Origin: Adiantum capillus-veneris
Lineage: Eukaryota; Streptophyta; Polypodiopsida; Polypodiales; Pteridaceae
Direction of reading: 5' to 3'
Assembly (NCBI GenBank): GCA_014529385.2
Contig: CM043963.1
Coordinates: 100,061,412 to 100,125,411, forward strand
DNA: 64,000 bases
Notes under the pieces: generated by a model
The model's database searches: none
The model's input: only the letters and a program-made list of their open reading frames with translations
What the model was told of the DNA's origin: nothing
Shown here: positions 32,805-45,489 of the stretch, in pieces
Layout: the number at the start of each line of letters is the position of its first letter
Position numbering within the stretch: the stretch's first letter is position 1
Made by a program: the position numbers and the translations under genes

Positions 32805-33395
32805 CACAATATATGTGGTTCACCCAATGTGGCCTACATCCATGGGAAAGGAGCCACTTAATGGCTTTAGTACTTCAAACAAGAAGTAGGTTACAAAGGT
32901 ATTATACCCTTAATTGAGCTCCCACCTTGCTTCAATCTCACCACCTCACACCCACCTTGTTGCATCAACTTCACATTGTGAAATGTGTGTAGAAATGGCT
33001 TCCTTTTATAGGCCAAAAGGGCTTCCCTCTCTCATGAGAGGCAGCCATGTGTAGCCGCCCTTGTGTAGATAGGTCCAAATCGAACCCTCCAATCCGCCCA
33101 TGTGTGGCCGCCCTTGAGAAGACAAGTCCTCCTTTGAAATTGTCCACTGGCATTGAATTCCACCACCGGCCATCGGCCATTGACTTCCAAACACCAGCCA
33201 ACCGATCGGTCGTTTTTTGACCACTTACCGGCCACCATCCGGCCATAATATTTGGGTGGATGGGCATGAAAAATTTGGTTCTTTACGAGTGATTTTTCTT
33301 CAGGCACGATGGCTTCTCCTCATAATGGGGGCCTTATAAATGTGCATTTTTACCACAAAAAATTACAAGGGTTAAATCAAGCTCCATTCTTAACA
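32671..33395 (-). repeat. 3' LTR of element D
   Basis: It runs from TGAAAGG to CTTAACA (+ strand view) and pairs with 37,521-38,259. It carries an AG run at about 32,757-32,800, longer than in the other LTR. The minus-strand TATA (CTATAAAAGG) is at about 33,003-33,012. Confidence 0.9.
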
Positions 33396-33396
33396 A

Positions 33397-33406
33397 TCTC
33401 CCACTT
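33397..33406 (-). other. Polypurine tract of element D
   Basis: The minus strand reads AAGTGGGAGA directly before the LTR end, as expected for plus-strand priming in Copia elements. Confidence 0.75.
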
Positions 33407-33490
33407 GGATACGGATCTTCAAACCAAACATGTGACTGCTTTCCATCCTGGCTTCTTATCCTTGAATGCCAATTGAAGATGAGAAAAAGC

Positions 33491-34288
33491 TCAACTTCTC
33501 CTTATTGACCACCTTTGTAAACATGTCTGTAGGATTTCACTTGTATGCACCATTCCTAGATTTAGTTGTCCCTCTTCCAAAAGACTGCGTATGAAGTGAT
33601 ATCTCACCTCAATGTGCGTTGTCCTTGAATGAAAGGTTGAGTTCTTCACAAGACGGATAGTGCTTTGTCTATCACTGTACAAGACACAATCGTCTTGTTT
33701 GAATCCAAGCTCTTCTAAGAATATGTGAAGCCACATAATTTCTTTGCTTGCCCCGTCATTGCTACATACTCTACTTCCGTGGTGAAAGTGAGACCACTTT
33801 CTATAGCTTTGAAGCCCAATTTACTGCTGTGTCTACAACCATGAATACATAGCCACTAGTGCTTCTTCGAGTGTCTTTGTCCATATCTGCATTAGTATAC
33901 CCTTCTAGAAAAATATCAGTTCCTCCAAAATACAAAGCATTTGTTGTTGTCCCTTTTAGATACCTAAGTATCCACTTCATAGCTTGGTAGTGCTCTTTAA
34001 CTGGGTTGTCCATGAACCTACTTACAACTCCCACTGCATGTGCAATGTCTGGCCTTGTCCAAACCATAGCATACATAAGAGAACCTATCGCTCCAGCATA
34101 TGGAACTTTAGACATATAAGCTATCTCCTCTTGTGTCTTTGGACACATATCCTTGGTTAGTTTAAAGTGACCAGCCAAAGGTGTAGAAACTGTTTTTGCA
34201 TTTTGCATTGCAAACCTTTCTAGTACCTTCTTGATGTAATCCTCTTGAGATAGCTTTATTGTCTTCTTTGTCCTTTCCCTTTATATCT
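33491..34288 (-). pseudogene. Copia RNase H of element D
   Basis: Two pieces: 34,208-33,801 (PLAGHFKLTKDMCPKTQEE, SLMYAMVWTRPDIAHAVGVV, WILRYLKGTTTNALYFGG, DTRRSTSGYVF) and 33,736-33,491 (LYSDRQSTIRLVKNSTFHSR, HIEVRYHFIRSLLEEG). They are separated by frame changes near 33,760-33,800. The usual acidic residue in the first RNase H block is replaced (GYTNADMDKD). The SLMYAM and DMCP features point to the Tork/Tnt1 group. Confidence 0.85.
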
Positions 34289-34808
34289 TCATACCAATAT
34301 CCTCTTTGCAGCACCTAAATCTTTCATTGAAAAAGATTTAGGCAGATCCTCTTTTAGGTCTTTGATGTCCTGCATGTTAGCAATTGCAATCAGCATGTCA
34401 TCAACATACAACATTAGGATTATGAACTTCCCATCTCCAAAATTCTTTGTGTAGACGCAGTGATCCGAGTTGCATCTTGTGAATCCATGATCCAACATCC
34501 ATCGATGAAACTTTAAGTACCATTGTCTTGATGCTTGCTTTAAACCATACAAGCTCTTCTTTAATTTGCAAACCTTTTACTTTACACCCCTTTGGTTGAA
34601 GAATGTAAATTTCCTCCTGTAAGTCACCGTGAGGGAATGCTGTATTTACATCCATTTGCTCAAGATTTAGATGATGAGCAGCCACACAGCTTAAGACATG
34701 AGTTCATTTCTACAACAGGATAAAATATTTCATTGAAGTCAATACCTTTCTTTTGAGAAACCCTTTTACCACAAGCCTAGACTTGTACCTTTTCTTCCCA
34801 CCTTCTTC
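34289..34808 (-). pseudogene. Copia reverse transcriptase of element D
   Basis: The N-terminal part at 34,685-34,540 has LNLEQMDVNTAFPHGDLQEE (first catalytic Asp) and IYILQPKG. The frame then shifts near 34,550 to MYGLKQASRQWYLKFH, SDHCVYTKNF and the catalytic LMLYVDDMLI. More shifts lie between integrase and RT near 34,690-34,800. Confidence 0.9.
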
Positions 34809-35822
34809 TTACTTTAGCTTATACACCCATTTGTTCTGAAGTACTCGCTTACCTTTAGGCAACTCAAACAACTTCCATGTTTGGTTGCGATGTAATGAGT
34901 CCATCTCCACTTGCATGCTCTTCATCCATTCTTCTTTGGATTTGTGTTGCATAGCTTCTTCGTATGATTGTGGCTCTCCAAAATCTGAGATCAAGAGATG
35001 GTTGAAGAAAGGAACGAACCTTTCTGAAGGTCTACTTTCTCTTGTAGATATTTGGAAAATAGGTTGAGGCTCCTCATTTGGTTGACGTTGTTGCACATTG
35101 TCACCGTTTGCAGTCCTTGAGTCTTCACCGTCCTCAAGCTCCATGTACTCATCACCTATTTCTCCTGTTTGTTTTCTTTCCAAGTAATCTTTGTACATAT
35201 TTTTTTCGTTAAAAATTACATCCCTACTCCTAAAGATTTTACCATCTTCAGGATTCCATAGGAGATACCCAAAGTCACCTTCTCCATAGCCAATGAAGAA
35301 ACACTTTTTGGACTTTGCATCTAGCTTTGATCTTAGGCTTCTATCTATGTGCATGAAAGCCTCACACCCAAACACTTTGAGAAATTCATATTTCACCGGT
35401 TTACCTATCCATACCTCTTTTGTAACTCCCCCATCCAATGCCGTTGAGGGTGACCGGTTGATTAAGTACATAAACGTACTTACAGCTTCTGCCCAAAGCT
35501 CAAGCGGTAGGCCTGTATGTAGTTGCATGCCTCGTGCTCGCTCCATGATTGTCCTATTCATCCTTTTTAAAATCCCATTTTGTTGAGGTGTCCTTGAGGT
35601 TGTCTTTTGCCTCAAAATGCCATTGCTAGCACAAAAGATTTCAAAAGCTTGGCTGCAATATTCACCTCCATTGTCGAATCTGAGGCATTTAACCTTGGTA
35701 CCTATTTCATTCTCCACAAAGGCTTTCCACCTTTGACATATGGAAAACACATCAGATTTATTCTTCATGACATAAACCCATGTTTTTCTAGTCGCGTCGT
35801 CTATGAATGTTACATAATACAA
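34809..35822 (-). pseudogene. Copia integrase core of element D, catalytic Glu replaced
   Basis: A 337-codon open frame with TFIDDATRKTWVYVMK (first Asp region) and KCLRFDNGGEY (second Asp). At the third site the usual Glu of the NG-x-x-E-R motif is Lys (QQNGILKRMNRT). Downstream are the LWAEAVSTFMYLINRSPS and VFGCEAFMHI blocks, then the start of RT (NQTWKLFELPKGKRVLQNKW). The frame is open but the DDE triad is incomplete, so it should not catalyse strand transfer. Confidence 0.9.
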
Positions 35823-35912
35823 TGAGCTACGAAGTGATGCTGTACTTGCAGGACCCCAAATACCAGAATGAACCAGCTCAAGCTTTTTATTTTTTCTTTT
35901 ATTTCTTGATTT

Positions 35913-36116
35913 TTAAAATTTTACCCTCTTTTGTTTACCATAAACACAATCTTCACAGAACTCTAAGGCCACTTCTTTCAAACCTGGTAGAAGCTTCTTT
36001 GTTTGAAGGATTTTCATTCCTTTGGCACTCATATGCCCAAGCCGGTAGTGCCACACCGCACTGTCGACTTTTGTAGTTGTTGCACAAGCTGAAGGTTGCG
36101 TGCTAACAGTACACAA
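35913..36116 (-). pseudogene. GAG-pre-integrase zinc domain of element D
   Basis: AVWHYRLGHMSAKGMKIL followed by FCEDCVYGKQKRVKF gives the HHCC zinc ligands of Copia integrases. It is split from the core by frame changes at 35,823-35,912. Confidence 0.85.
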
Positions 36117-36500
36117 TTAAAGTGTACCAACCTTTTCTCCTTTCGCAACCACCAAAGATTTGTTTTCGAATGCAATGTTGTGACCTTCATCGTCCAATTG
36201 TCCTGTAGAGATCAATTTTTTGCAAAGAGAAGGAACATGCCTAACATCTTTAAGCTTCGATTCATTTTCGTTAGTAGTTTTGACACAAACTGTACCTTTG
36301 CCGGCAATTTCACAAGCTGCATCATCTCCCAAGTATACATACCCAAAATTACCTTTGGTGTAATCTTGGAAATGTTGCTTGTGTGGTGTTGCATGGAATG
36401 AAGCCCCAAAATCTACTATCCAGGAATTAGACACATTGTCTAATGAGAGAATTAGAGCATCTAACTCTACTTTACCTGCCATATTGGCCTCCGATGTTGG
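36117..36500 (-). pseudogene. Copia protease of element D, active site altered
   Basis: SNSWIVDFGASFHATPHKQH is the Copia protease start, but the catalytic triplet is D-F-G instead of D-S/T-G. It continues GYVYLGDDAACEIAGKGTV and KDVRHVPSLCKKLISTGQL, typical of the family. A TAA ends the frame at 36,117. Confidence 0.85.
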
Positions 36501-36534
36501 CCGTTTGTGTTGAGATTTCGACTCCTTCTTTTTC

Positions 36535-37447
36535 TTTGACCATCAATCCTTCTTGATGTGGCCCTTCTTGCCACAGTTCCAACATTTAAGAACTAACTTT
36601 ATGCCTAACTTGCTCCGTCTTCAACGATCACGACCCCTTTGGTTTTTGAACCTCTCCTTAGGCCTTTCTCTTGTTTCCACTGACAGTGCAGCACTTGATG
36701 ATTCTCCTGTGCTTCTCCTTTGCATTTCCTCACTTAGGAGAACATCCACATATCATCAAACTTAAGATTATTTGTGCCAAAAATAGAATTACTTACAGCC
36801 ATCACGAGCCTATCCCAACTATCCGATAAAGACGATAGTATAAGGAGATCTCGCACTTCGTCATTGAAATTTATTTTCATCGATCAAAGTTGACTTATGT
36901 TGGTGTTAAAGTCATTTAGGTGTTCTACAAATAAACCATTCTCTGCATCTTTAGATTGAACAAGTGCTTCATTAGAAATACCTTACTAGATGCCAATGGG
37001 TTCTCGTAGAAGTCGTCAAGTCACTTCATCAAGTGCTCCGTGGTCTTCATCTCTGAAACATTGAAGGCCACCGTTAAAGTCATTTAGGTGTTCTGCAAAT
37101 AAACCATTCTCTGCATCTTTAGATTGAACAAGTGCTTCATTAGAAATACCTTACTGGATGCCAATGGGTTCTTGTAGAAGTCGTCAAGTGACTTCATCAA
37201 GTCCTCCGTGGTCTTCATCTCTGAAACATTGAAGGCCACCGTTGACGCTAAGCATACCGGATTGTTCCCAGTGACTTTCAATCAAGGAGAATCCATGCTT
37301 CATCTACCATCGTTGCGGGATTCTTTGCAAGACCACCTTGTGGCAAATAGAGGTCCTTTGGTAAAGATAGTCTTCAATTTGCATCTTCCAATGTTGGTAG
37401 TTTTTGCCGTTGAACTTCTCAATCTTGAGCTTCCCTTCATCCGCCAT
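36535..37447 (-). pseudogene. gag: Copia gag of element D with internal duplication
   Basis: It starts ATG at 37,447 with EGKLKIEKFNGKNYQHWKMQ, the standard Copia gag opening, then shifts frame near 37,370-37,300. A 168-bp (56-codon) segment around FNVSEMKTTEDLMKSLDDFY is tandemly duplicated (36,905-37,072 and 37,073-37,240). The zinc knuckle at about 36,583-36,545 reads CWNCGKKGHIKKD followed by TGA where the last Cys should be. Confidence 0.85.
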
Positions 37448-37506
37448 TACTCCCACTCAATTCAATGAATCTTTTTTTTGAGATAATTTAGCTACAAGCA
37501 AACTTT

Positions 37507-37518
37507 GCTCTGATACTA
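37507..37518 (-). other. Primer-binding site of element D (tRNA-iMet type)
   Basis: The minus strand reads TAGTATCAGAGC just inside the 5' LTR, one base from TGGTATCAGAGC. Confidence 0.85.
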
Positions 37519-37520
37519 GT

Positions 37521-38259
37521 TGTTAGGAAATATGATGTAGCTAAGTAGATAATTTAGTAGATTACTTAATGGAGAGAGATAATTTTCACACACAAGAGAT
37601 TATAGAGTAGAGAGAGAGAGAGAGTACACATGATATACGTGGTTCACCCAATGTGGGCTACATCCACGAGAAAGCAACCACTTAATGGCTTTAGTACTTC
37701 AAACAAGAAGTAGATTACAAAGGGATTATACCCTTAATTGAGCTCCCGCATTGCTTCACTCTCACCACCTCACACCCACCTTGTTCATCAACTTCACGCT
37801 GTGAAATGTGTGTAGAAATGGCTTCCTTTTATAGGTCAAAAGGGCTGCCCTCTCTCATGAGAGGCAGCCATATGTATCCGCCCTTGTGTAGATAAGTCCA
37901 AATTGGACCCTCCAAGCTGCCCATGTGTGGCTGCCCTTGAGAAGACAATCCTCTTTTGAAATTGGCCACTGGCCATTGAATTGGGCTACTGGCCATCGGC
38001 CATTGACTTCCGACCACGAGCTACCAGCCATTGACTACCGGCCACTGACCAACCAACCGATCATTTTTCGACCACTTTTCGGCCACCGTCCAGCCAAAAT
38101 ATTTTGGTGGAAATGAATATTCCGAAGGCCGTGAAAATTTTCGTTTCACACGAGTGAGTTTTCTTCATGCACAATGGATTTTTCTCATAATGGGGGCCTT
38201 ACAAATGCGCGTTTCTACCAAAAAAACTACAAGGGTTAAATCAGGATCCATACTTAACA
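37521..38259 (-). repeat. 5' LTR of element D
   Basis: TGTTAGG to CTTAACA on the + strand view, 739 bp. The AG tract is short here (about 37,609-37,624). The minus-strand TATA is at about 37,825-37,834. A ggccat/ggccactg-rich patch lies at about 37,960-38,060. Confidence 0.9.
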
Positions 38260-39115
38260 CTTTTGATGTCTGCTTAGTAGACCATCAATAGAACATGAGA
38301 TAGAAAGAGATGAGGTTTCTGATGTGGACAAGGATGTGGAGTGATGAGGCACAAAGGATACAAAGTCCTTTGAACTGGCCAAAGGATTTGAGTGACGGCA
38401 AGCCAAGATTTGATATGTATATGGACATGAGATATTATCATGATTATGTTGACTTGAAGATTGGTAAGGCATGACTTCCTGTGTATATTGGCTTTCATGA
38501 CATGCTTTTGCAATGTGCATATGCGATTGGTTTTAATGACAAAATGTAGCCAAGGCCGTAGCATGCAAAGTGAAGCAGCAAACATCACCTCATGGGAGTG
38601 CAACGAAGAATCTTGCACACTACTTTGTAAAGGCTTTGTATGCAGTTTGTGGGGACAGGTTGGTCTTTGGTACATAGGTCAATTGAATCAACACCCCTCA
38701 TCTATACATTGACAAGGTGATGATTTGCTACTACATTTGGAAGATGAATATGTATATATTCTTCAAGATGTGTTTTAAAGATAAATTTCAGCATATAAAT
38801 GCTGCAATAAAAGAGCTAGTTCTAAATTAAAGCATCATAACTCTCTTGAGTTCAAGATCATGACTTGTTGCAAAAGAGTATCTATGTGATCTTCTAGATA
38901 TTACTTGAGAGACAAAACCACACCATGCTTTATAGTATCAAGGAAAAAATACTTGGCTAATGCATCAAATACCTTTTAAGATGCATTTGACAAATGGTTG
39001 TTATGCTACGTCCAATAAGGCTTGTTCCAATCCAAAATATAAAGTGGGGAGGGATTCTAGCCCTCTATGTGTCCTCATATCCAATCTTAGGGCCACGATG
39101 CACTGGGCAACCCAA

Positions 39116-39180
<65 letters not shown>

Positions 39181-40799
39181 TTAAACGCAAGCAAGGACTA
39201 CAAGGGTTAGAAATGCATACATTCCCAACTTCATGCAAAGTTACTCAAATGATCACAAAGAAAGTCTTTCAATTTATGAAAAGGTTAAATGATTGCCTTG
39301 TAGGCTCGAGTTGCCACCTAGTTGGTCGAAAGTGATGCCTCAAGTAAACCTATGAATTTCTCTTATGGAGACACTTGTTATTCTCAACATGATTAGCTTG
39401 TGAACATCTCCAGCTATGAACGTTTCTTAAGTACATGGTTAAGATGGCAAGCTTTGCAGAGATTATACAAGAAAGCAAAGTACTGATATGGACACTCAGA
39501 TGCAAGAAAAACTTGGATGATTGGTCTAGGGCTACCCGTGTTGTGATTTCAACATGCGTTAAATAAATTCTAGAAATTTTGATCACATTCTGTGGTGATA
39601 GACTCGTTAAGAGACAATTAGCATCCAGCTTGTAATCTTAAGCACCTCAAGGCTCAATCTGAGCTTGAGGTTGGTTCTGTTGTTTTATGCTATGCTTAAT
39701 ACAATTCATTCATGAATTGGTGAGTTTCTCTATTTTTTTTGAAAAAGTTCGTATCCAAAGGTAAGATATCAAAAAAACATTAGGGTTGCGGGAGCGGCAT
39801 CTTCTCAAAGTCTACTACCTATGAAGTGCAATGGGGACAGCTTGCAACAGGGCCGGATTTTGCATTGTGTGCTAGCCATCGAGGCACTCTGGGGAAAGGG
39901 TGAAGCGTGAGGGGTTCTTGGGAGGGAGGCCCTTGCACCCCTGCCTAGGGTTCGCACCATGGTCTTCACCCCCCTTGATTTTTGGCATGTCAAGAGAGGT
40001 CGTGTCTCGCCCCTCTCTTGAGAGGAAGCTTGACGACCAAGCGAAGAGAAGTCGAAGATCTAAACAAACTGCAGCATGCAATTGGTGGTGGGTGGCATTG
40101 ATCCGCCTCATGGTGGCAATGCACAACCCAAGATTTGGCATGTTCAAGGACTCTCAATATGGCGCGAGGCTCTATTTCAATAGCTTGGTGATGGTTCTTG
40201 ATCTTGGTGCTTTTCTCTTGATGGGTGGGGATCCTTGGCTTTCTCTGCTTGGGGTGTCATCGACTAGGTACGCTAATGCGAGGTGATGGAGGCCAATAAC
40301 TTTGCCCTATCTACAACCTTATCTCTATTGTTTGGTTCCCTACAGCCTAAACATCGTGTTATGCTCTATGTTTTTTGTGGGATGGTTTGGTTCTCACAAT
40401 GATGTTTGTATATTTGATGTGTGTTTTCTTGAGGATGACCTTTCTTGAGAGTGGTAGGCCTTGCAAGCTCAGTGGCAACCTTGAGATGGTATTGAAATAT
40501 GTTTTTATATGTGTCCGTTGTAATCGATATATCTGGTTTATGTCTATGGACTCTGTTGTATCTGTGGCTTGCATCGAGCACAATTTATCTTGTAATTTTT
40601 TTAAGGTTATTTTACTAATACGTATGTCCCTACAATCTTTTTTGAATTTGTTTTGAGGAGAATCTGAACAGATGTTGTTGCAGCTTTGAGGGAAAATGGT
40701 AGAAATGTAAAACTATTCAATCTTAGGATATTTTGCTTTGTTCCTATCTCTATATACACGTGTCTAGGAGTGCTTATATTTTTTTAATATATATATTTG
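38260..40799. other. Anonymous DNA, no recognised gene
   Basis: No family-level similarity found. It contains an AG microsatellite at 39,118-39,177. The 128-codon ORF at 39,900-40,286 and its opposite-strand partner at 39,872-40,147 overlap and neither is recognised. Confidence 0.4.
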
Positions 40800-41290
40800 T
40801 CTCTCTCTTTCTCTCGTAGCAGCGAGCATCACAAGAACGCAGGGAGTCGATGCTGGCAGGGTGCTCTCTCTCGCGCGGATGTTCTGGAGCCCATGCAAGC
40901 AGCACCAAGGTGGGTAGCTCTGCAAACAGGGCAAGGGGAGACGTCGCTCTGTTGAGGATGAGCCAGATTGTGAAGGAGTCCGAGATGGGAATGAAGCAGA
41001 AGGCCTCAACACATGAGGAGTTCATTTCCTTCCAGAGGTGCACGGCTGCAAGGGTGGGTTGCAGATCGATTAGCAGTTAGGGACAGGACAAGCACCTCTG
41101 CATCGCAAGGCGGGGGATGGTGGGGAATCTTTATGCCGGCTTGGGGTGACAAAGCAACAACAGGCCACGGCATCGCGAGGCAAGCGGGAGGGCTCGCGTG
41201 GGAACAACAAAAGGGTCGACTTTTCCTTTTGCAAGAGCGGGGCGAACAACACCTTGCTGTTAAATTAATTAATAACGCAGTAGTATAGAC
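40800..41290. other. GC-richer island with overlapping ORFs
   Basis: Base composition rises compared with both sides. Both strands are open (41,013-41,288 +; 41,368-41,006 -), with no recognised product. It may be a decayed gene or a transposon piece. Confidence 0.3.
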
Positions 41291-41419
41291 CCAGTATGGA
41301 ACTTTTGCTAAGTAATAAATTGCAGCTAGATGATTCAATGACAAATGTAAATGAGTTACAGTATTCACATGAGTTATCTCTATTTCTCTTATGTATTCAA
41401 TAATTCCTAATTTTGAAAT

Positions 41420-42160
41420 AAAAATTCATGCACGAAGACACGCTTATAGAGGACCGTATCACTCAAGCATCGTGCAGACTAGCCATCTTTTGTGGGAAGG
41501 TGTGTAAGATAAATACATGGAAACATGCTTGCAGTGGATTATGTCCCTCAAGGACTGACGAGAGTAGCTACCTTTTGCAAAATGGTGAGGTTTCTCAAAT
41601 GAGTATCCACGAGCATCATGTATTTGTTTTCCTTGGTATGACTCATAGTCAAGGGGACGACTATGAGTACAAAGGCAAGGTAATGGGATTGGATTTTGGT
41701 AATAGCCCTTATCAAGGTTTAGTTATTCGAATTCATTTGTTGACATCCTACAATGTTTCAAGGAAGCTAGAATAAAGTTTTCGGCTTAAAATATGATTTT
41801 CTCTTTCTAGGGTAGAGAGAGAAAATACTCCGCAATGCCTAAATTGGAGATGCAAAGGTAATGGTCATGGTCATGCTAGATTCTAGATGAGCTATATATT
41901 TTTGGAAAAATAAAAAACCATTCATAATATACCTATTTAATTAACATAAATTTAATTTTCTCGTGTTAATTTTGAGAGCCAATATACATGAAAATTTTAC
42001 TTTAATATATGAAATCAATGAGAATGGTGATGCCAAAGTTTAAGGGAATGAAACTTTGAAGCATTCAGAAGAGACTCACATATTTCTAAGAGGTAAGTAA
42101 CACATATCTGAGGATGATTATGATTCATTGATTTCAAGAGAGAGCAAATGTCACCAAATA
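41420..42160 (+). mobile_element. Relic resembling the chromovirus 3' internal/LTR junction
   Basis: gactcatagtcaagg then ggacgactatgagtac and aaaggcaaggtaatggg (41,639-41,688) resemble the tcatagtcgaggacgactat and aggtaatgtcat junction at 7.45 kb. A second similar spot is gatttcaagagagag then caaatgtcacc at 42,131-42,156. Both are weak and short. Confidence 0.3.
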
Positions 42161-43490
42161 TGCTTTTTACAATTTTTGAATACTTTTTTAGAGAAACTAT
42201 GTTTAGAAGTACTTTACTAATCATTTTTCTCATAAAAGCAAAAGTGATTTTCAAAAAAAGAAAAGTGCTTTCCAAAAAGGAAATATGCCTCATAACTCAT
42301 AACGAAGAATCTATCATTAGATGTGAAATTTGTGAAGGTTAAGTTCTTGCTTTTTAAGGTTAAATACTTTACGTTCTTTTTTGCTAATTATAGCATGTAG
42401 CTTAATTTTAATTAGAAACCATAAGAGGAGGCTATAAACAATTTCCAGGATCTCTAAATAGGGGACACAGTGGATTTTTTGTAGGGAGAGGACTCCATGG
42501 ATCAGAGAAGCGGGTTTCCACGCAGGATAGCCGTTCACAAAGACGACCATAAATTTGAGTTTCACTTGCAAAAATCATGTAACTTAGGATGCAAGTTCTC
42601 TTTGATCTCTATGTATCTATGGTATCATTTCAATGTTTTAGCCATGTTTGATACATTTTGCAGCATCTTTCCTCATCAATTATTCTCACTAGTTGTCGAG
42701 AAGGTGATGGAAAAGTTATTTCTCACGCATGAACCATGCATGGAACTCTATTAGTAAAACTCTTCTGAAGAGAAGCATGCACATTTTTGTGAATCTGCTT
42801 CTATAGGAGAAAGAGGAGATGGCAAAGAAAGAAGAAGATAATGCTTCTTCAAAGAGATGACTATGTGAGTCTATGTTTTTGATCAGAGAAGGCCAAAATT
42901 CTTGGCTAGATCAAAGAACGTCATTATGTTGGCCGATGAAAAGACCATCTTCTTGGAAAGATACACTATCATGATTGTAATCACCTTTTTTTTGTGTGGA
43001 AAATCTCACAATATGGGAGAGGCTATATTAAAAAGAGAAAACCATTACATAAGCACCATGCCTAGTACGAGCTATGGCCACTTACATTTAAAAGGGTGCT
43101 CCATCCCCGCAAACATCACATTGACATAGATATAGGGAAAAGAGTTACCCAACTACACTCGTCAAAAATCTTGCATTTTCCAATCGCAATGATAGTTTCC
43201 ATGGTAGCATAGATAATCTCTACAAAGTGGGCAACTAAGAGCTCTTGTACAAACACTCGACCATTCTTGGCCTTCCAAACATGTTGGAGGAAGCTAATGA
43301 CTTTACAAATCAAAGTCAATTGGCTCACCATCCTTTTACCTCCAAGGAGCAAATCATTCTTGGAAAACCCAATCTTCCAAGTCCTCACCTTACCTACCAG
43401 GCCGCTTACCCCCAAAGATTGTATTTATCATAATTGTAACTTTCCATACTACAAAAATCGTAGAGAGGGAGGTCGGCCATTTTGGTCCTC
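42161..43490. other. No gene seen
   Basis: AT-rich DNA with short overlapping ORFs on both strands, none recognised. Confidence 0.4.
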
Positions 43491-43526
43491 AATATTGTGA
43501 CAGTCTCTCTCTCCCCCCCTCCCGTG

Positions 43527-43580
<54 letters not shown>

Positions 43581-43682
43581 TTCTAGTTGGGTTAGGTGAT
43601 TCCTTCCACGCATACATTTGATTATACTTTAAAAATATTGTGATAGTCTCTCTCCCGCCCTCCCCCCTCCCTCCCTCCCTCC

Positions 43683-43719
<37 letters not shown>

Positions 43720-43785
43720 TCTCTCTCTAAGTTTCTAGTTGGGTTATGTGATTCCTTCCATGTATAGATTTGATTATACTTTAAA
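43491..43785. repeat. 143-bp tandem duplication with different microsatellites in each copy
   Basis: Copy 1 (43,491-43,633) holds a CT run; copy 2 (43,634-43,785) holds ccctccctccct then a GT run. Flanks aatattgtgacagtctctct and tttctagttgggttaggtga recur in both. Confidence 0.85.
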
Positions 43786-44971
43786 AGTGATTTTATGAAT
43801 CTCTAATTCAATTATGTGAGTGATAATAAATTAGTCTATTGCTCATAAATTTTCTTACAAAATCTCCAAAATTAAAGTAAGAAATGATGCAAGTTCAAAT
43901 TTTAAAAGTGATCTTTGTGAACTACAAAGTGCAGGGGAAATCATACATCTTCAAGAATTTAAAATTAAGATTTAAGATCAAACATTAAGATTTAACTTCC
44001 AGTGGAAATCATACATCTTCAAGAATTTAAAATTGATGGAGCTCTCTTCACATTTACTATACATGGTTTTTTATACATAAGCATTGTGTAGGTAATGGAG
44101 AAATAGCTCTAGGACTCTTTCATTGCCTCTCCCCCCTTTTTTTTTTTTTTTTCCAAAAAGGAGTCTATTGACTAAGAAAGTCAATGGGTTGCATTCGTTC
44201 TTGTTCATCCTTATAGTTCCATTGTTTCATTTCGTATAGAAAAAGAATACAAGAGACTATACCCCTCTATTTAAATAGAATAATGGAAGGATTGCTTTTG
44301 ATAAATTGAAAATTTTTAATTTTGTTCAAAATATTGCTTTGAATGTTTTCTCCCCCTCGTATGGATAACTTTATTAGGAAAAACAAGTGAAAGAGTCACG
44401 ACGGCTTTCAAAAACAATAAGAAAGTGATAAAATTGTTTAAATTGGTATCAGTGTTTGGGAAAGGATTGCATCAGCTTATTGAAAATCGACACTACCTAA
44501 CTGCAAATCACGATAAACGAAAGAAAAACGGATGAAATATGTGAGAAAGTCCTTCAAACATTTTACAAATCTCAAAATTACTACTAATACTTTCGGTTTT
44601 TTTCTTTGTGAGGAGGAAACTCGATCAGTAGCCGCTTAATAAAAGAGACTTTCTTGAATGTTAACACTAATTGGAATCAAGCTATAAAATACAAAAAATG
44701 TAAAGTCATGTGAAGTTGTAAAATGAAAGGTGAAATAAACAGAATTAATTAATATATGTGTGTGTAGAATTTATTAGAATTATGCAAGGTGAAGCTTCAC
44801 TTTAGTATTCTAAAACAATAGAATGTAAAAAATATATATGTGTGTGTGTGTAAAATTTATTAAAATTATGTAAGGTGAAACTTCACTTCATCGTTCTAAA
44901 ACGATAAGATGCACGAAAAGTAAAGACAGGATTTAAAATGAAAGGTAAGTCTCCATCATGCACTGAAAACT
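43786..44971. other. No gene seen; two short tandem duplications
   Basis: A unit with atcatacatcttcaagaatt recurs about 65 bp apart at about 43,940-44,035. A second unit (tttattagaattatgcaagg, ggtgaagcttcactt) recurs with an 86-bp period at about 44,751-44,920. Confidence 0.6.
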
Positions 44972-45480
44972 ATGAAAGTCCCCCTAACCCAGCCAACACT
45001 CAGGGTTTCCTTTAGAAAGCCAACACTCAGGAGATTCACCCTAGATGCTATTATTACCACTTGGAAAGGGGTGGAACATGTTGATGCTACTAATGAGGAT
45101 TATATCTTTTTGAGGATTGATTTTGACAAAGGGTATGATAAATTAGAATGGGACTTCCCTCTTATGGTTGTGTTAGCGGAAGAAGTTTATCAAATTTGTG
45201 CAAATTAATTTCACTAATGCTTGAGAAAAGTTGTAGTTAATTGATGTTACTCCTCTAAGACGATCTGTGAGGTAGGGATGTCCTTTGGACCCTTTATTAT
45301 TTGCCATAGCCTTATGCTTGAGATTGATAAGTGAGAAAAGGGGGAGCTCAAGGCATTTCTATTCTGGCATTGTTAAGAACCTTTGTCATCAACAATTTAC
45401 TGATTATACCAATGCTATCATGATCAATCAAGACTCTAGCCACCTCTTTCCATTGCACGATTTGATTGGAGGACCTACCT
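44972..45480 (+). pseudogene. LINE reverse transcriptase fragment
   Basis: DAIITTWKGVEHVDATNEDY then IFLRIDFDKGYDKLEWDF is the LINE RT block with the first catalytic Asp. After frame breaks, MDPLLFAIALCLRLI is the following block. Only this short part of RT remains. Confidence 0.65.
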
Positions 45481-45489
45481 AAAATTGCT

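Larger units (their letters stand above)
32671..38259 (-). mobile_element. Ty1/Copia element D (Tork/Tnt1-like), complete structure, inactivated
   Basis: Two LTRs (32,671-33,395 and 37,521-38,259) flank minus-strand gag, protease, GAG-pre-integrase, integrase, RT and RNase H, in Copia order. PBS and polypurine tract are in place. The LTRs differ at many positions, so the insertion is not recent. The flanking 5-mers (ccttc and ctttt) do not match, so the target duplication has decayed or is absent. Frameshifts, a stop in the zinc knuckle and catalytic-residue changes make it non-functional. Confidence 0.95.

Noticed and set aside
32666-38264. Intact target-site duplication for element D
   Set aside because: The flanking 5-mers ccttc and ctttt differ at two positions; not enough to call.
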